Below are positions 26,432 through 35,715 of a stretch of DNA of 64,000 nucleotides, piece after piece. The translations under genes and the position numbers were made by a program. This DNA is from Lachnospiraceae bacterium. Lineage in GTDB: Bacteria; Bacillota; Clostridia; Lachnospirales; Lachnospiraceae. Under the pieces are notes generated by a model, which saw only the letters and a program-made list of their open reading frames with translations, made no database searches and had not been told where the DNA came from. How positions within the stretch are numbered: the stretch's first letter is position 1; each line of letters starts with the position of its first letter. The stretch covers positions 40,289-104,288 of the forward strand of contig DNUZ01000023.1 of the NCBI GenBank assembly GCA_003507655.1. Direction: 5' to 3'.

Positions 26432-27292
26432 ATGAAGATCGAAGATTTTAAGAAGAAAAACGAAGAGCAGATATTTGTAATAGACGGCGGGGAACAGCCC
26501 CCGCTTTTAAAATATAAAAAGTTAGAAGAGATTCCTTGGATACGTCATTGCTTTACTACCAGAGAAGGCGGGGCAAGCAAAGGGATTTTTGCAGAACTGA
26601 ACCTCAGCTTTACCAGAGGAGACGAGGAAGCGGCGGTGCGAGAGAACTATCGACGTGTTGCTAAGCGTATGGGAACAGAGGTATCGCATTTTGTGTGCAG
26701 TGACCAGACACATACCACCAATGTCAGAGTCGTTACCAAAGAAGACGCAGGGGCAGGAGTCGTCAGAGAACGCGGGTATACCGATGTGGATGGGCTGATC
26801 ACAAATGAGCCGGGGCTGGTACTGTCCACATTTTATGCAGACTGTGTGCCGCTTTATTTTGTAGATACAGAGCATCATGCGATCGGGCTTTCCCATTCCG
26901 GCTGGCGTGGTACGGTAGGAAGAATGGGGGCGGCAACCATTCAGGCGATGCAAAAGCACTATGGAACAGATCCAAAACATCTGATCTGTGCGATCGGACC
27001 ATCCATTTGTCAGGATTGTTATGAGGTCAGTGAGGATGTGGCAGAGGCATTCGCAAAAGAATTTCCGGATAATGAAAAAGAAATTTTAAAGAGTAAAGGC
27101 AGTGGAAAATATCTGTTAGACCTATGGCGGGCAAATGAGATCGTATTCATGGAAGCCGGTGTGCCAAAGGAGCAGATCGTAACCACAAACCTTTGTACCT
27201 GCTGCAATCCGAAGCTGCTTTTTTCGCATCGGGCAAGCCATGGAAAACGCGGAAATCTTGGAGCATTTTTGATGATAAAAGAACAGGGTTAA
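26432..27292 (+). CDS. pgeF: Purine nucleoside phosphorylase-type multicopper oxidase-fold protein PgeF (YfiH/YlmD)
   Basis: A 286-residue protein of the laccase-domain family. The zinc-binding residues are visible in CSDQTHTTNV, TFYADCVPLYF and GLSHSGWRGT, with LCTCCNPKLLFSHR near the C-terminus. Family members have been shown to act as purine nucleoside phosphorylases/adenosine deaminases and to correct cell-wall precursor errors. Last gene of the run from lepB; a hairpin follows 21 bases after the stop. Confidence 0.9.
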   Translation: MKIEDFKKKNEEQIFVIDGGEQPPLLKYKKLEEIPWIRHCFTTREGGASKGIFAELNLSFTRGDEEAAVRENYRRVAKRMGTEVSHFVCSDQTHTTNVRVVTKEDAGAGVVRERGYTDVDGLITNEPGLVLSTFYADCVPLYFVDTEHHAIGLSHSGWRGTVGRMGAATIQAMQKHYGTDPKHLICAIGPSICQDCYEVSEDVAEAFAKEFPDNEKEILKSKGSGKYLLDLWRANEIVFMEAGVPKEQIVTTNLCTCCNPKLLFSHRASHGKRGNLGAFLMIKEQG

Positions 27293-27313
27293 GAAAATCT
27301 TAAGTATTTCCTA

Positions 27314-27355
27314 AACTCCCCTTCCTTGTATAGGCAGGGGAGTTGTGCTATTTTA
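27314..27355 (+). terminator. Terminator-like hairpin after pgeF
   Basis: AACTCCCC pairs with GGGGAGTT (15-base loop). The T-rich stretch (GCTATTTTAG) begins some bases after the stem, so termination may be weak. Confidence 0.5.
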
Positions 27356-27380
27356 GGTGTATGAAATGTAGTAGTACACT
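27356..27380 (+). promoter_or_regulatory. YtrA-type operator
   Basis: GGTGTA, 13 bases, TACACT: an inverted repeat of the form reported for Bacillus YtrA (AGTGTA-N13-TACACT). It lies 26 bases before a YtrA-family regulator gene, so autoregulation of this operon is likely. Confidence 0.75.
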
Positions 27381-27406
27381 TAATACGCAAGGAAGGAGTT
27401 GTAAAA

Positions 27407-27781
27407 TTGCTGACATTGAATTATCGGGATACCAAGCCGATTTATATACAGATAAAGTCAGGATTGAAAAAGCTGATGATCACAGGCGCGATCGCCGCAG
27501 ATGAAAAGCTGCCCTCTGTCCGGGAGTTAGCGGGAACACTTGCCATTAACCCGAATACGATACAACGGGCATACCGGGAGTTAGAGGCAGAGGGATACCT
27601 GTATTCCGTGTCCGGAAAAGGAACCTTTGCGGCTAAGGATATCCGGTTAGATGCGATGGGGATGGAAGAACTGTTCTTGCAGTTTGAAGAGATAGCAGAA
27701 GAACTGCTTTATTTTTCTGTAACGGCAGAGGAATTAAAAAGCAGGATTGAAAGATTAGAAAAGAGGAGGAAAGAGCAGTGA
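27407..27781 (+). CDS. GntR-family regulator, YtrA subfamily
   Basis: A 124-residue repressor-type protein starting at TTG, preceded by AAGGAGTTGTAAAA. The winged-helix domain covers about 1-75 (KPIYIQIKSGLKKLMITGAI, LPSVRELAGTLAINPNTIQR, YRELEAEGYLYSVSGKGTF). Only about 50 residues follow, the short tail that defines YtrA-type GntR proteins. A matching operator lies upstream, and the stop overlaps the start of an ABC ATPase, the usual YtrA context. The inducing signal (cell-envelope antibiotics in Bacillus) is inference. Confidence 0.9.
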   Translation: MLTLNYRDTKPIYIQIKSGLKKLMITGAIAADEKLPSVRELAGTLAINPNTIQRAYRELEAEGYLYSVSGKGTFAAKDIRLDAMGMEELFLQFEEIAEELLYFSVTAEELKSRIERLEKRRKEQ

Positions 27782-28677
27782 TACAGGTAGAAAATCTGGT
27801 AAAAACCTTTGATGGATTCCGGGCATTGGATGGAGCCGATTTCCATGTAAAAAAAGGTGCGATCTACGGACTGGTAGGACCGAATGGAGCAGGAAAATCG
27901 ACACTCATCCGCCATCTGACAGGAATCTATAAGCAGGATGAGGGAAGTGTCTTAATTGATGGAGAACCGGTTTTTGAAAATCCGGCAGTAAAAGAGAAGA
28001 TTGCCTATATTCCGGATGACTTATTTTATTTTGCACAGGCAGATACCATGGAAATGAAAAAGTTCTATGAAGGCATCTATCCGAATTTTGATGCAGGACT
28101 GTTTGAAAAAATAAGGGAAGCCTTTCCTTCCATAGATACAAAGCAGACGATCCGCAGACTTTCCAAAGGAATGCAAAAGCAGGTGGCATTCTGGTTAGCG
28201 ATCAGTGCAAGACCACAGATTCTGATCTTAGATGAACCGGTGGATGGTTTAGATCCGGTGATGCGAAGACAGATATGGAGCCTGATCCTGCAGGATGTGA
28301 CAGAGCATGGAACGACCGTGCTAGTCTCTTCCCATAATCTGAGGGAATTAGAGGATGTATGTGACCATGTGGGGATTATGAACCATGGAAAGATTATTAT
28401 TGAACGTTCGTTAAGTGAACTGCAAAGCAGTATTTGTAAGATCCAGGCGGCATTCCAGGCAGAAATGCCAAAACTTCCGAAGGATTTAGAAGTGCTGCAT
28501 ATGTCAACGACGGGAAGAGTCCATACGATGATCGTAAGAGGAGAACCCAAACAGATCAAAGAGCAGTTTACGGCTTTAAATCCGATGTTGATGGATGTAT
28601 TGCCGTTAAGTTTAGAAGAAATATTTATTTACGAGTTAGGAGGTGCTGATTATGCAGTCAGGGACATCCTGTTTTAA
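27778..28677 (+). CDS. ABC transporter ATP-binding protein (YtrB-like)
   Basis: A 299-residue ATPase: Walker A GPNGAGKSTLIRHL near residue 40, signature RLSKGMQKQVAFWLAIS near 130, Walker B LILDEPVDGLDPV near 152, H-loop SSHN near 183. The C-terminal 80 residues are a variable extension. It overlaps both the GntR gene (4 bases) and the permease start, giving a compact regulator-ATPase-permease operon that probably exports an envelope-active compound. The substrate is unknown. Confidence 0.93.
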   Translation: MIQVENLVKTFDGFRALDGADFHVKKGAIYGLVGPNGAGKSTLIRHLTGIYKQDEGSVLIDGEPVFENPAVKEKIAYIPDDLFYFAQADTMEMKKFYEGIYPNFDAGLFEKIREAFPSIDTKQTIRRLSKGMQKQVAFWLAISARPQILILDEPVDGLDPVMRRQIWSLILQDVTEHGTTVLVSSHNLRELEDVCDHVGIMNHGKIIIERSLSELQSSICKIQAAFQAEMPKLPKDLEVLHMSTTGRVHTMIVRGEPKQIKEQFTALNPMLMDVLPLSLEEIFIYELGGADYAVRDILF

Positions 28678-30547
28678 TAAGACGATCTTTAAGAAAAATA
28701 TCACACATTTTTGGCCGATCTGGGGAATCTATCTGGTGTTTTTACTCTATGCACTGCCGTTGACACTGCTGTTATCCACGGAAAATCCGGGAACAGGTGC
28801 CAAAGCGGCAAAGCAGATCGCAGAGGATAATCTGGCACGTTATACGGCCTGTTTAGGCGGAGCGTTAACGCCGATGTTTGTATTTATTGCAGCAACCGTT
28901 TGTGCCATGACCGTTTTTTTCTATCTGTATCAGAATCGGAGTGCAAACATGATCCATGCACTGCCTGTCAGTAGAAAAGAACTCTATGTGACAAATGTTG
29001 TTTCCGGTTTCCTGTTTCTGATCGTGCCACAGATTTTAACCTTTGTCATTACCGCATTTGTATGTTTTGCAAGAGATATTTCCCGGTTGGAATATCTGCT
29101 GTACTGGCTGTTGATGACCATGGGAATGAGTCTGTTTGCCTATGCGGGAGCCATTGTGATCGGAATGTTGACAGGACAGCTTTTAGCAGTTCCGGTCTTC
29201 TATGTCATAGCCAACTTTTTATATGTAGGCATCCGGTTTATCTTTCAGATCTTACAGACAGAAATGGTCTACGGAATGGATCACCATTTCCGATTCAGCA
29301 AAGGGAATTTTCTCTCTCCGCTGTACTATTTAGAAACGAATGTGTCTATTCATACGGTTTCCGGTGAAGAGGCAGCCGGTTCGTTGATCGAAGTGGTTGG
29401 TGGAAAAGCAGTCGCTATTTATGCGTTAGTCGGTGTCCTGTTATTTTTTGTAGGTTATCTGATATACAGGAAAAAACGTTTAGAAACCGTAGGGGACTGT
29501 ATTGCAGTAGGCTGGCTCAAACCGGTATTCCGATGGGGAAGTGCAATCTGTGTGGCAATCTTAGCAGCAGCATTAGTTGCAGGAGTGAACAGTAAGGCAT
29601 CACGGACACAGATGATGATCCTTGCATTACTGGGAGCTGTTATCAGTGGAGCAGTTGCATTTTTCATTGCACAGATGTTTTTAGCAAAGAGCTTTAAGGT
29701 ATTTGAAAAGCGAAGGATTACAGAGTGTGTCGGAGTTGTTGCAGTGTCCTTACTGTTAGTAGCAGGCATCAGTATGGATGCAGTCGGGATTGAAAAAAAG
29801 ATACCGGATGTCGGTGAACTGAAGGCTGTCTATATGTGTGCAGATGAGAGTATTATGGCAGATGAGCCGGAAAAGATGAAAGAACTGATCGCACTACATA
29901 AGAATATCATAGACGCAAAAGACGGATTATTAAAAGCTTCACAAAGTAAGAAAGACGAGGGGGAAAGTCCGAGAGTGGAATTTAAGTATGCCTATAAAGA
30001 TGGCACTTATCTGTACCGCAGTTATGAACTTGCTGAGACAAAAAAAGAGATCCAAAAGAAGGATTCCGTATTAAATCAGATTTTAGATGTGGAAAACCGG
30101 TATGACAACTATATGGCGGGACTGTTTGGAAGAAATTATAAGACAGCCAAACCGGTTGGAATTTCTATTGATTTTTACAGTGAAGAGAACGACACTTATG
30201 AGACGATTTATATGAGCAGTGAATATTTAGAGAAGATGTATAAAGCATTAAAGCAGGATATCAAAGAGGGAAATCTGAAAAACATCCCATATACACAGCA
30301 GGAGGATAAATTCTACTCTTCCGGACTCAGTATAGAGTATTATAATCCAAAAGGAATTGAGCAGGTGGATATTTACGGAGATGAGTACGGCTATTCCGCT
30401 GGTGTCTGGAAAAGTGATACTGCCTATGTAAAGTTCAACGTAGACTGTAAACATATGTTAAAGGTGATCGAGGAAGCCGGGCTGTTGACGGAAAATCATA
30501 AGCTTCGGACAGAGAGCGAGCAGAACGCGCTTTTGAATGAACAGTAA
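28652..30547 (+). CDS. ABC transporter permease with large C-terminal soluble domain
   Basis: From the ATG at 28652 (AGGAGGTGCTGATT upstream) it has 631 residues; an in-frame GTG at 28643 is part of that ribosome site. About seven to nine membrane segments lie between residues 20 and 380, in an ABC-2-like arrangement (FLFLIVPQILTFVITAFVCF, YAGAIVIGMLTGQLLAVPVF, ICVAILAAALVAGVN). The last 240 residues are hydrophilic and probably outside the membrane. A perfect-stem terminator follows. It pairs with the ATPase just upstream. Confidence 0.88.
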   Translation: MQSGTSCFNKTIFKKNITHFWPIWGIYLVFLLYALPLTLLLSTENPGTGAKAAKQIAEDNLARYTACLGGALTPMFVFIAATVCAMTVFFYLYQNRSANMIHALPVSRKELYVTNVVSGFLFLIVPQILTFVITAFVCFARDISRLEYLLYWLLMTMGMSLFAYAGAIVIGMLTGQLLAVPVFYVIANFLYVGIRFIFQILQTEMVYGMDHHFRFSKGNFLSPLYYLETNVSIHTVSGEEAAGSLIEVVGGKAVAIYALVGVLLFFVGYLIYRKKRLETVGDCIAVGWLKPVFRWGSAICVAILAAALVAGVNSKASRTQMMILALLGAVISGAVAFFIAQMFLAKSFKVFEKRRITECVGVVAVSLLLVAGISMDAVGIEKKIPDVGELKAVYMCADESIMADEPEKMKELIALHKNIIDAKDGLLKASQSKKDEGESPRVEFKYAYKDGTYLYRSYELAETKKEIQKKDSVLNQILDVENRYDNYMAGLFGRNYKTAKPVGISIDFYSEENDTYETIYMSSEYLEKMYKALKQDIKEGNLKNIPYTQQEDKFYSSGLSIEYYNPKGIEQVDIYGDEYGYSAGVWKSDTAYVKFNVDCKHMLKVIEEAGLLTENHKLRTESEQNALLNEQ

Positions 30548-30563
30548 TGATAGAAAAGAACGA

Positions 30564-30606
30564 TTCAGGGAATCATAACGAAGGGTTGTGATTCCCTGAA
30601 TTTTAT
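30564..30606 (+). terminator. Terminator of the YtrA-ABC operon
   Basis: TTCAGGGAATCA pairs perfectly with TGATTCCCTGAA around a 13-base loop, followed by TTTTATTG. Confidence 0.9.
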
Positions 30607-30715
30607 TGTAAACTAAGATACAGATGTCAAAGTGGCATAAAATGCTTTACAAGAAACGTTGGATATTGTAAAATCAAGCGAATAAATAAGATTACAGGAA
30701 AAGAGGAGAATAGAT

Positions 30716-32038
30716 ATGAGTAAGCCGGTAGTAGCAATCGTTGGACGGCCGAATGTAGGAAAATCGACACTTTTTAATGTATTAGCAGGTGAACGTATTT
30801 CCATTGTACAGGATACACCGGGAGTTACAAGAGACAGGATTTATGCAGAAGTGCAGTGGCTCGATAAGGCGTTTACTTTAATCGATACCGGAGGAATTGA
30901 ACCGGACAGCAAAGATGTTATTTTATCACAGATGAGAGAGCAGGCAGAGATTGCGATCGAGACAGCGGATGTCATTATTTTTATTACCGATGTGCGTCAG
31001 GGACTGCAGGATTCCGATGCAAAGGTTGCCGATATGCTCAGACGTTCGAAAAAACCGGTCATCTTAGCAGTCAATAAAGTAGATGATTTTAACAAATATA
31101 TGGCAGATGTCTATGAATTTTATAATTTGGGGATCGGAGACCCGGTTCCGGTATCCGCTGCCTCCAGACTGGGAATCGGAGATTTACTCGATGAGGTCAT
31201 TGCACAGTTCCCACAGGGAAGTGCAACAGATGAAGAGGACGAAAGACCGAGGATCGCAATTGTAGGAAAGCCGAATGTAGGAAAATCCTCTCTGATCAAC
31301 CGTCTGCTCGGTGAGCAGCGTGTCATCGTATCCGATATTGCGGGTACGACAAGAGATGCGATCGATACAGACATTAAATACAATGGAAAAGAATATGTAT
31401 TTATTGATACGGCAGGACTGCGCCGCAAAAATAAGATCAAAGAGGATATTGAAAGATACAGTATCATCCGTGCGGTGACAGCCGTAGAACGTGCAGACGT
31501 CGTGATGATCGTCATTGATGCAACCGAGGGTGTGACGGAGCAGGATGCGAAGATCGCAGGAATCGCACATGACAGAGGAAAAGGAATTATCATAGCGGTC
31601 AATAAGTGGGATGCCATTGAAAAGAATGATAAGACGGTCAAAGAGCATACAGACAGGATACGTCAGATTTTAAGTTTTATGCCTTATGCAGAGATCATCT
31701 TTATTTCGGCAAAGACCGGTCAGAGACTGCACCGTATCTATGAAATGATCGATGTTGTCATTGAGAATAACTCCATGCGTGTGGCAACCGGTGTACTCAA
31801 CGAGATCATGACAGAGGCAGTGGCTATGCAGCAGCCGCCTTCTGATAAGGGGAAACGCCTGCGTCTTTACTATATTACACAGGTAGCGGTAAAACCGCCG
31901 ACATTTGTTATTTTTGTCAATGACAAACAGTTAATGCATTTCTCCTATACACGATATATTGAGAACCGTATCAGGGATGCGTTTGGATTTAGGGGAACAT
32001 CCCTAAAATTCATCATCCGGGAGAGAAAGGAAGGTTAG
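30716..32038 (+). CDS. der: Ribosome biogenesis GTPase Der (EngA)
   Basis: Double-GTPase needed for 50S assembly; 440 residues. Two G domains are visible: GRPNVGKSTLFN near residue 9 with DTGGI and NKVD, and GKPNVGKSSLIN near 184 with DTAGLRRK and NKWD, followed by a KH-like C-terminal domain (about 350-440). The start has AAAGAGGAGAATAG upstream. It is 3 bases before plsY, a usual Firmicutes neighbour. Confidence 0.97.
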   Translation: MSKPVVAIVGRPNVGKSTLFNVLAGERISIVQDTPGVTRDRIYAEVQWLDKAFTLIDTGGIEPDSKDVILSQMREQAEIAIETADVIIFITDVRQGLQDSDAKVADMLRRSKKPVILAVNKVDDFNKYMADVYEFYNLGIGDPVPVSAASRLGIGDLLDEVIAQFPQGSATDEEDERPRIAIVGKPNVGKSSLINRLLGEQRVIVSDIAGTTRDAIDTDIKYNGKEYVFIDTAGLRRKNKIKEDIERYSIIRAVTAVERADVVMIVIDATEGVTEQDAKIAGIAHDRGKGIIIAVNKWDAIEKNDKTVKEHTDRIRQILSFMPYAEIIFISAKTGQRLHRIYEMIDVVIENNSMRVATGVLNEIMTEAVAMQQPPSDKGKRLRLYYITQVAVKPPTFVIFVNDKQLMHFSYTRYIENRIRDAFGFRGTSLKFIIRERKEG

Positions 32039-32041
32039 ACT

Positions 32042-32689
32042 ATGACAGTGGGCAGGATCATCTGTATTCTGATTGGCTACGCCATAGGACTGTTTCAGAC
32101 GGGATATATCTATGGAAAAACACAACATATTGATATCAGGGAACACGGAAGCGGAAATGCGGGAACCACCAATACCCTGCGTACACTTGGTTTTAAAGCA
32201 GGAGCGATCACGTTCGCGGGGGATTGTGGAAAAGCAATCCTTGCCATTTTTATCTCCTGGCTGATCTTTCATGCTCAATATCCGGAAGGGATCAAATTAT
32301 TGGGGATGTATGCCGGCTTAGGTGCGGTTTTAGGGCATAACTATCCGTTTTATATGAAGTTTAAAGGTGGAAAAGGAATTGCCTGTACTACGGGGGTAAT
32401 CTTAGCGTTCCATTGGCAGATGGCACCGTTATGTATCGGACTGTTTATTGTAGTGGTGCTGCTGACTCAGTATGTCTCTTTGGGTTCGATCCTGTTAGTC
32501 AGCATCTTTTTCATTGAGCTTTTAATATTCGGTCAGACCGGTCACCTTCCGGTTGCAGATACATATCTGCCAGAAATCTATGTGCTGGGCGGAATTTTCA
32601 CACTGATGGCAATCTGGAGACACCGGGCGAACATCAAACGGTTGTTGAGTGGAACAGAGAATAAGTTAAATCTGTTTAAAAAGAAATAA
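32042..32689 (+). CDS. plsY: Glycerol-3-phosphate acyltransferase PlsY
   Basis: Integral membrane enzyme that acylates glycerol 3-phosphate using acyl phosphate, the first step of phospholipid synthesis in Firmicutes; 215 residues. The three conserved loops are HGSGNAGTTNTLRTLG near 37, GHNYPFYMKFKGGKGIA near 98 and the C-terminal RHRANIKRLLSGTENK. Five or so membrane segments. A strong terminator follows. Confidence 0.96.
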   Translation: MTVGRIICILIGYAIGLFQTGYIYGKTQHIDIREHGSGNAGTTNTLRTLGFKAGAITFAGDCGKAILAIFISWLIFHAQYPEGIKLLGMYAGLGAVLGHNYPFYMKFKGGKGIACTTGVILAFHWQMAPLCIGLFIVVVLLTQYVSLGSILLVSIFFIELLIFGQTGHLPVADTYLPEIYVLGGIFTLMAIWRHRANIKRLLSGTENKLNLFKKK

Positions 32690-32720
32690 GACGTATCAGA
32701 AAACTGAAAATAAAAGGGGA

Positions 32721-32759
32721 AGAGGGTGGTTCCGCCGACTTGCGGAGCCACCCTCTTTA
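32721..32759 (+). terminator. Terminator after plsY
   Basis: A 15-bp stem (AGAGGGTGGTTCCGC / GCGGAGCCACCCTCT, one G-T pair) with a 6-base loop and TTTAG. Confidence 0.8.
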
Positions 32760-32908
32760 GGGTAATGAGAAAATGAAAAACTACGTTGTTATCTTTTAAT
32801 GATGACAATTTTATAATAAATAGAAATTGTGACAAATATTTGACTTGATTATAAAAAAAATATGAAGAAAAATAAAAAAAGTAGAAACTTCTAATAAGTG
32901 ATTAGAGG

Positions 32909-32937
32909 TTGACTTCATATAGTAGAAGTGATAGGAT
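32909..32937 (+). promoter_or_regulatory. nrdD promoter
   Basis: TTGACT (32909-32914), 17-base spacer, TAGGAT (32932-32937). The predicted start point falls at or just before the NrdR box. Confidence 0.65.
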
Positions 32938-32945
32938 AATAAGAC

Positions 32946-32961
32946 ACACAATATATAGTGT
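32946..32961 (+). promoter_or_regulatory. NrdR box
   Basis: ACACAATATATAGTGT is a 16-base near-perfect palindrome that fits the NrdR consensus. It sits just after the promoter of nrdD, as expected for repression by NrdR when nucleotide levels are high. Confidence 0.85.
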
Positions 32962-32982
32962 AAAAATAAAAGAAACATAATA

Positions 32983-32998
32983 ACACATACAAAATGTG
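32983..32998 (+). promoter_or_regulatory. Possible second, degenerate NrdR box
   Basis: ACACATACAAAATGTG keeps the ACAC and TGTG ends of the NrdR consensus with a changed centre. NrdR usually binds two boxes about three helical turns apart; here the starts are 37 bases apart, somewhat more than usual. Confidence 0.5.
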
Positions 32999-33054
32999 GG
33001 TAACATAATATAGAACTTCAGTCTACATAAAGAAACACCGGAGGGATGGTTGGA

Positions 33055-35175
33055 ATGATCAAAGTAGTAAAAAAAGACGGAACAAAGGAAGATTTTAACG
33101 TACAGAAAGTGGTTGTGGCGGTCAACAAATCAGCATACCGTGCATTGATCACGTTTACACAGGAGGAGTTAGACTTCATCTGCCAGTTTGTCGAAGAAAA
33201 AGTCAAAGAGATGCAGATCACCGAGGTACCGATCGCTACGATGCATAACATCGTGGAGGGAGCCTTAGAGCGTGTCAATCCGATCGTGGCAAAGAGCTAT
33301 CGTGATTACCGCAATTACAAACAGGATTTTGTACAGATGTTAGATGAGGTCTACAAAAAGAGCCAGTCCATTATGTACATTGGTGATAAAGAAAATTCCA
33401 ATACAGACAGTGCTTTGGTCTCCACCAAACGAAGCCTGATCTTTAACGAGTTAAATAAAGAGTTGTACAAAAAGTTCTTTATGACCACCGAAGAGATCCA
33501 GGCATGCCGTGACGGTTATATTTATGTACATGATATGTCTGCAAGAAGAGATACGATGAACTGCTGTCTTTTCGATGTGGAGAATGTCTTACGGGGCGGA
33601 TTTGAGATGGGAAATCTCTGGTATAACGAGCCAAAGACCCTAGATGTAGCCTTTGATGTCATCGGAGATATCGTATTAAGTGCAGCAAGCCAGCAGTATG
33701 GCGGTTTTACCGTGCCGAGTGTGGAAAAGATCTTAGAACCTTATGCACAAAAATCCTATAAAAAATATAAAGAAAAATATTTAGGACTCGGATTGAGTGA
33801 GGAGCGTGCCGAGGAAGAGACCATCAAGGACATTAAGAGAGATTTTGAGCAGGGTGTTCAGGGATGGGAATATAAATTCAATTCCGTATCCTCAAGCCGT
33901 GGGGATTATCCGTTTATTACGATGACCTTTGGAACAGGAACGAAGCGTTTTGAAAAGATGGCATCCATTGCCATGTTAAACGTGCGCCAGAAAGGTCAGG
34001 GCAAGGCAGAGTGCAAAAAACCGGTACTGTTTCCAAAACTGGTATTTTTATATGATGAAAGCCTGCACGGACCGGGCGGCGAGTTAGAGGATGTCTTTGA
34101 AGCCGGTATCGAGTGCTCAAGACATACGATGTATCCGGATTGGCTGAGCCTGACCGGAAAAGGTTATATTGCCTCTATGTACAAGCAATATGGGGAGATC
34201 ATCAGTCCGATGGGCTGTCGTGCGTTCTTATCCCCTTGGTATGTGGAGGGCGGTATGTATCCAAAGGATGAAAATGACAGACCGCGTTTTGTGGGACGGT
34301 TCAATATTGGCGTGGTCAGTCTGCACCTTCCGATGATCTTAGCAAAGGCCAGACATGAGAGCAAAGATTTTTATGAGGTATTAGACTATTATTTAGAGCT
34401 GATCCGTCAGATCCACATCCGTACCTATGCTTATTTAGGCGAGATGCGTGCTTCCACGAATCCTTTAGCTTACTGCGAAGGCGGATTTTATAATGGAAAT
34501 CTGAACTATAACGATAAGATCAAACCGCTGTTAAAGACGGCAACCGCATCTTTTGGAATTACGGCATTTAATGAACTGCAGGAGCTGTATAACGGAAAAT
34601 CCTTAGTAGAGGATGGACAGTTTGCGATCGAAGTATTAGAACATATCAATAAAAAGATCAATGAATTTAAGGAAGAGGATGGAAACCTCTATGCGATCTA
34701 TGCGACACCGGCAGAGAATCTGTGTGGACTGCAGGTAAAGCAGTTTCGCAAAAAATACGGGATCATTGAAAATGTTTCTGACAGGGAATATGTCAGCAAC
34801 GGATTCCATTGCCATGTGACCGAGGATATCACACCGATCCAGAAACAGGATTTAGAATACCGTTTCTGGGAGCTTAGCAATGGTGGAAAGATCCAGTATG
34901 TGAAGTATCCGATCAATTACAATGTAGAGGCGGTCAAGACATTGGTACGCCGTGCAATGGAGATGGGATTTTATGAAGGAGTCAATCTGTCGCTTGCGTA
35001 CTGTGATGACTGTGGACATCAGGAGTTAGAGATGGATGTATGCCCAAAATGCGGCAGCCGTAATCTGACAAAGATTGAACGTATGAATGGCTATCTCTCC
35101 TATTCAAGAGTAAAGGGAGATACCAGACTCAACGATGCCAAAATGGCAGAAATATCAGAGAGAAAGAGCATGTAG
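33055..35175 (+). CDS. nrdD: Anaerobic ribonucleoside-triphosphate reductase NrdD
   Basis: Glycyl-radical enzyme that makes deoxyribonucleotides without oxygen. From the ATG at 33055, with CCGGAGGGATGG upstream, it has 706 residues; the in-frame ATG at 33046 abuts the ribosome site. An ATP-cone lies at the N-terminus (IKVVKKDGTKEDFNVQKVV). The C-terminal zinc site CDDCGHQELEMDVCPKCGS is near 650 and the glycyl-radical loop RMNGYLSYSRVKG near 675. nrdG follows after 8 bases. NrdR control is indicated by the upstream box. Confidence 0.97.
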   Translation: MIKVVKKDGTKEDFNVQKVVVAVNKSAYRALITFTQEELDFICQFVEEKVKEMQITEVPIATMHNIVEGALERVNPIVAKSYRDYRNYKQDFVQMLDEVYKKSQSIMYIGDKENSNTDSALVSTKRSLIFNELNKELYKKFFMTTEEIQACRDGYIYVHDMSARRDTMNCCLFDVENVLRGGFEMGNLWYNEPKTLDVAFDVIGDIVLSAASQQYGGFTVPSVEKILEPYAQKSYKKYKEKYLGLGLSEERAEEETIKDIKRDFEQGVQGWEYKFNSVSSSRGDYPFITMTFGTGTKRFEKMASIAMLNVRQKGQGKAECKKPVLFPKLVFLYDESLHGPGGELEDVFEAGIECSRHTMYPDWLSLTGKGYIASMYKQYGEIISPMGCRAFLSPWYVEGGMYPKDENDRPRFVGRFNIGVVSLHLPMILAKARHESKDFYEVLDYYLELIRQIHIRTYAYLGEMRASTNPLAYCEGGFYNGNLNYNDKIKPLLKTATASFGITAFNELQELYNGKSLVEDGQFAIEVLEHINKKINEFKEEDGNLYAIYATPAENLCGLQVKQFRKKYGIIENVSDREYVSNGFHCHVTEDITPIQKQDLEYRFWELSNGGKIQYVKYPINYNVEAVKTLVRRAMEMGFYEGVNLSLAYCDDCGHQELEMDVCPKCGSRNLTKIERMNGYLSYSRVKGDTRLNDAKMAEISERKSM

Positions 35176-35183
35176 GAGGCAGA

Positions 35184-35675
35184 ATGCGTTACCATAATAT
35201 TACAAAGGACGATATGTTGAATGGAGACGGCTTAAGAGTCGTACTGTGGGTATCAGGATGTGACCACTGTTGTAAGGAATGTCACAATCCGATCACCTGG
35301 GACCCAAACGGCGGACTTGTGTTTGATGAAGAGGCAAAAGAAGAATTATTTGAGGAACTGAAAAAAGATTATGTTTCCGGAATTACGTTCAGCGGTGGAG
35401 ATCCACTCTATGCGGGCAACCGTGAAGATGTCTTAAAATTAGCAAAAGAAGTACATGAAAAATTTCCCGAAAAGACGATCTGGATGTATACGGGATTTGT
35501 CTGGGAGAGCATTGACGGCTTAGAAGTCATGGACTATGTCGATGTGTTAGTGGATGGAGAATTTGTAAAAGAAGAGGCAGACCCGCAGCTTCACTGGAAG
35601 GGAAGTGCCAATCAGAGAGTGATCGATGTAAAAGCGACAAAAAAGAGCGGAGAAGTCGTCTTACACTGTGCTTAA
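35184..35675 (+). CDS. nrdG: Anaerobic ribonucleotide reductase activating protein NrdG
   Basis: Radical-SAM activase that installs the glycyl radical on NrdD; 163 residues. The cluster motif CX3CX2C lies in SGCDHCCKECHNP near residue 28, with an extra adjacent cysteine, followed by GITFSGGDPLYAGNR near 70. It is preceded by GTAGGAGGCAGA and is co-transcribed with nrdD. Confidence 0.96.
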   Translation: MRYHNITKDDMLNGDGLRVVLWVSGCDHCCKECHNPITWDPNGGLVFDEEAKEELFEELKKDYVSGITFSGGDPLYAGNREDVLKLAKEVHEKFPEKTIWMYTGFVWESIDGLEVMDYVDVLVDGEFVKEEADPQLHWKGSANQRVIDVKATKKSGEVVLHCA

Positions 35676-35715
35676 AGCCGTTTACCAATAAGAAAAAGAT
35701 GGAGATTCAGAAACA

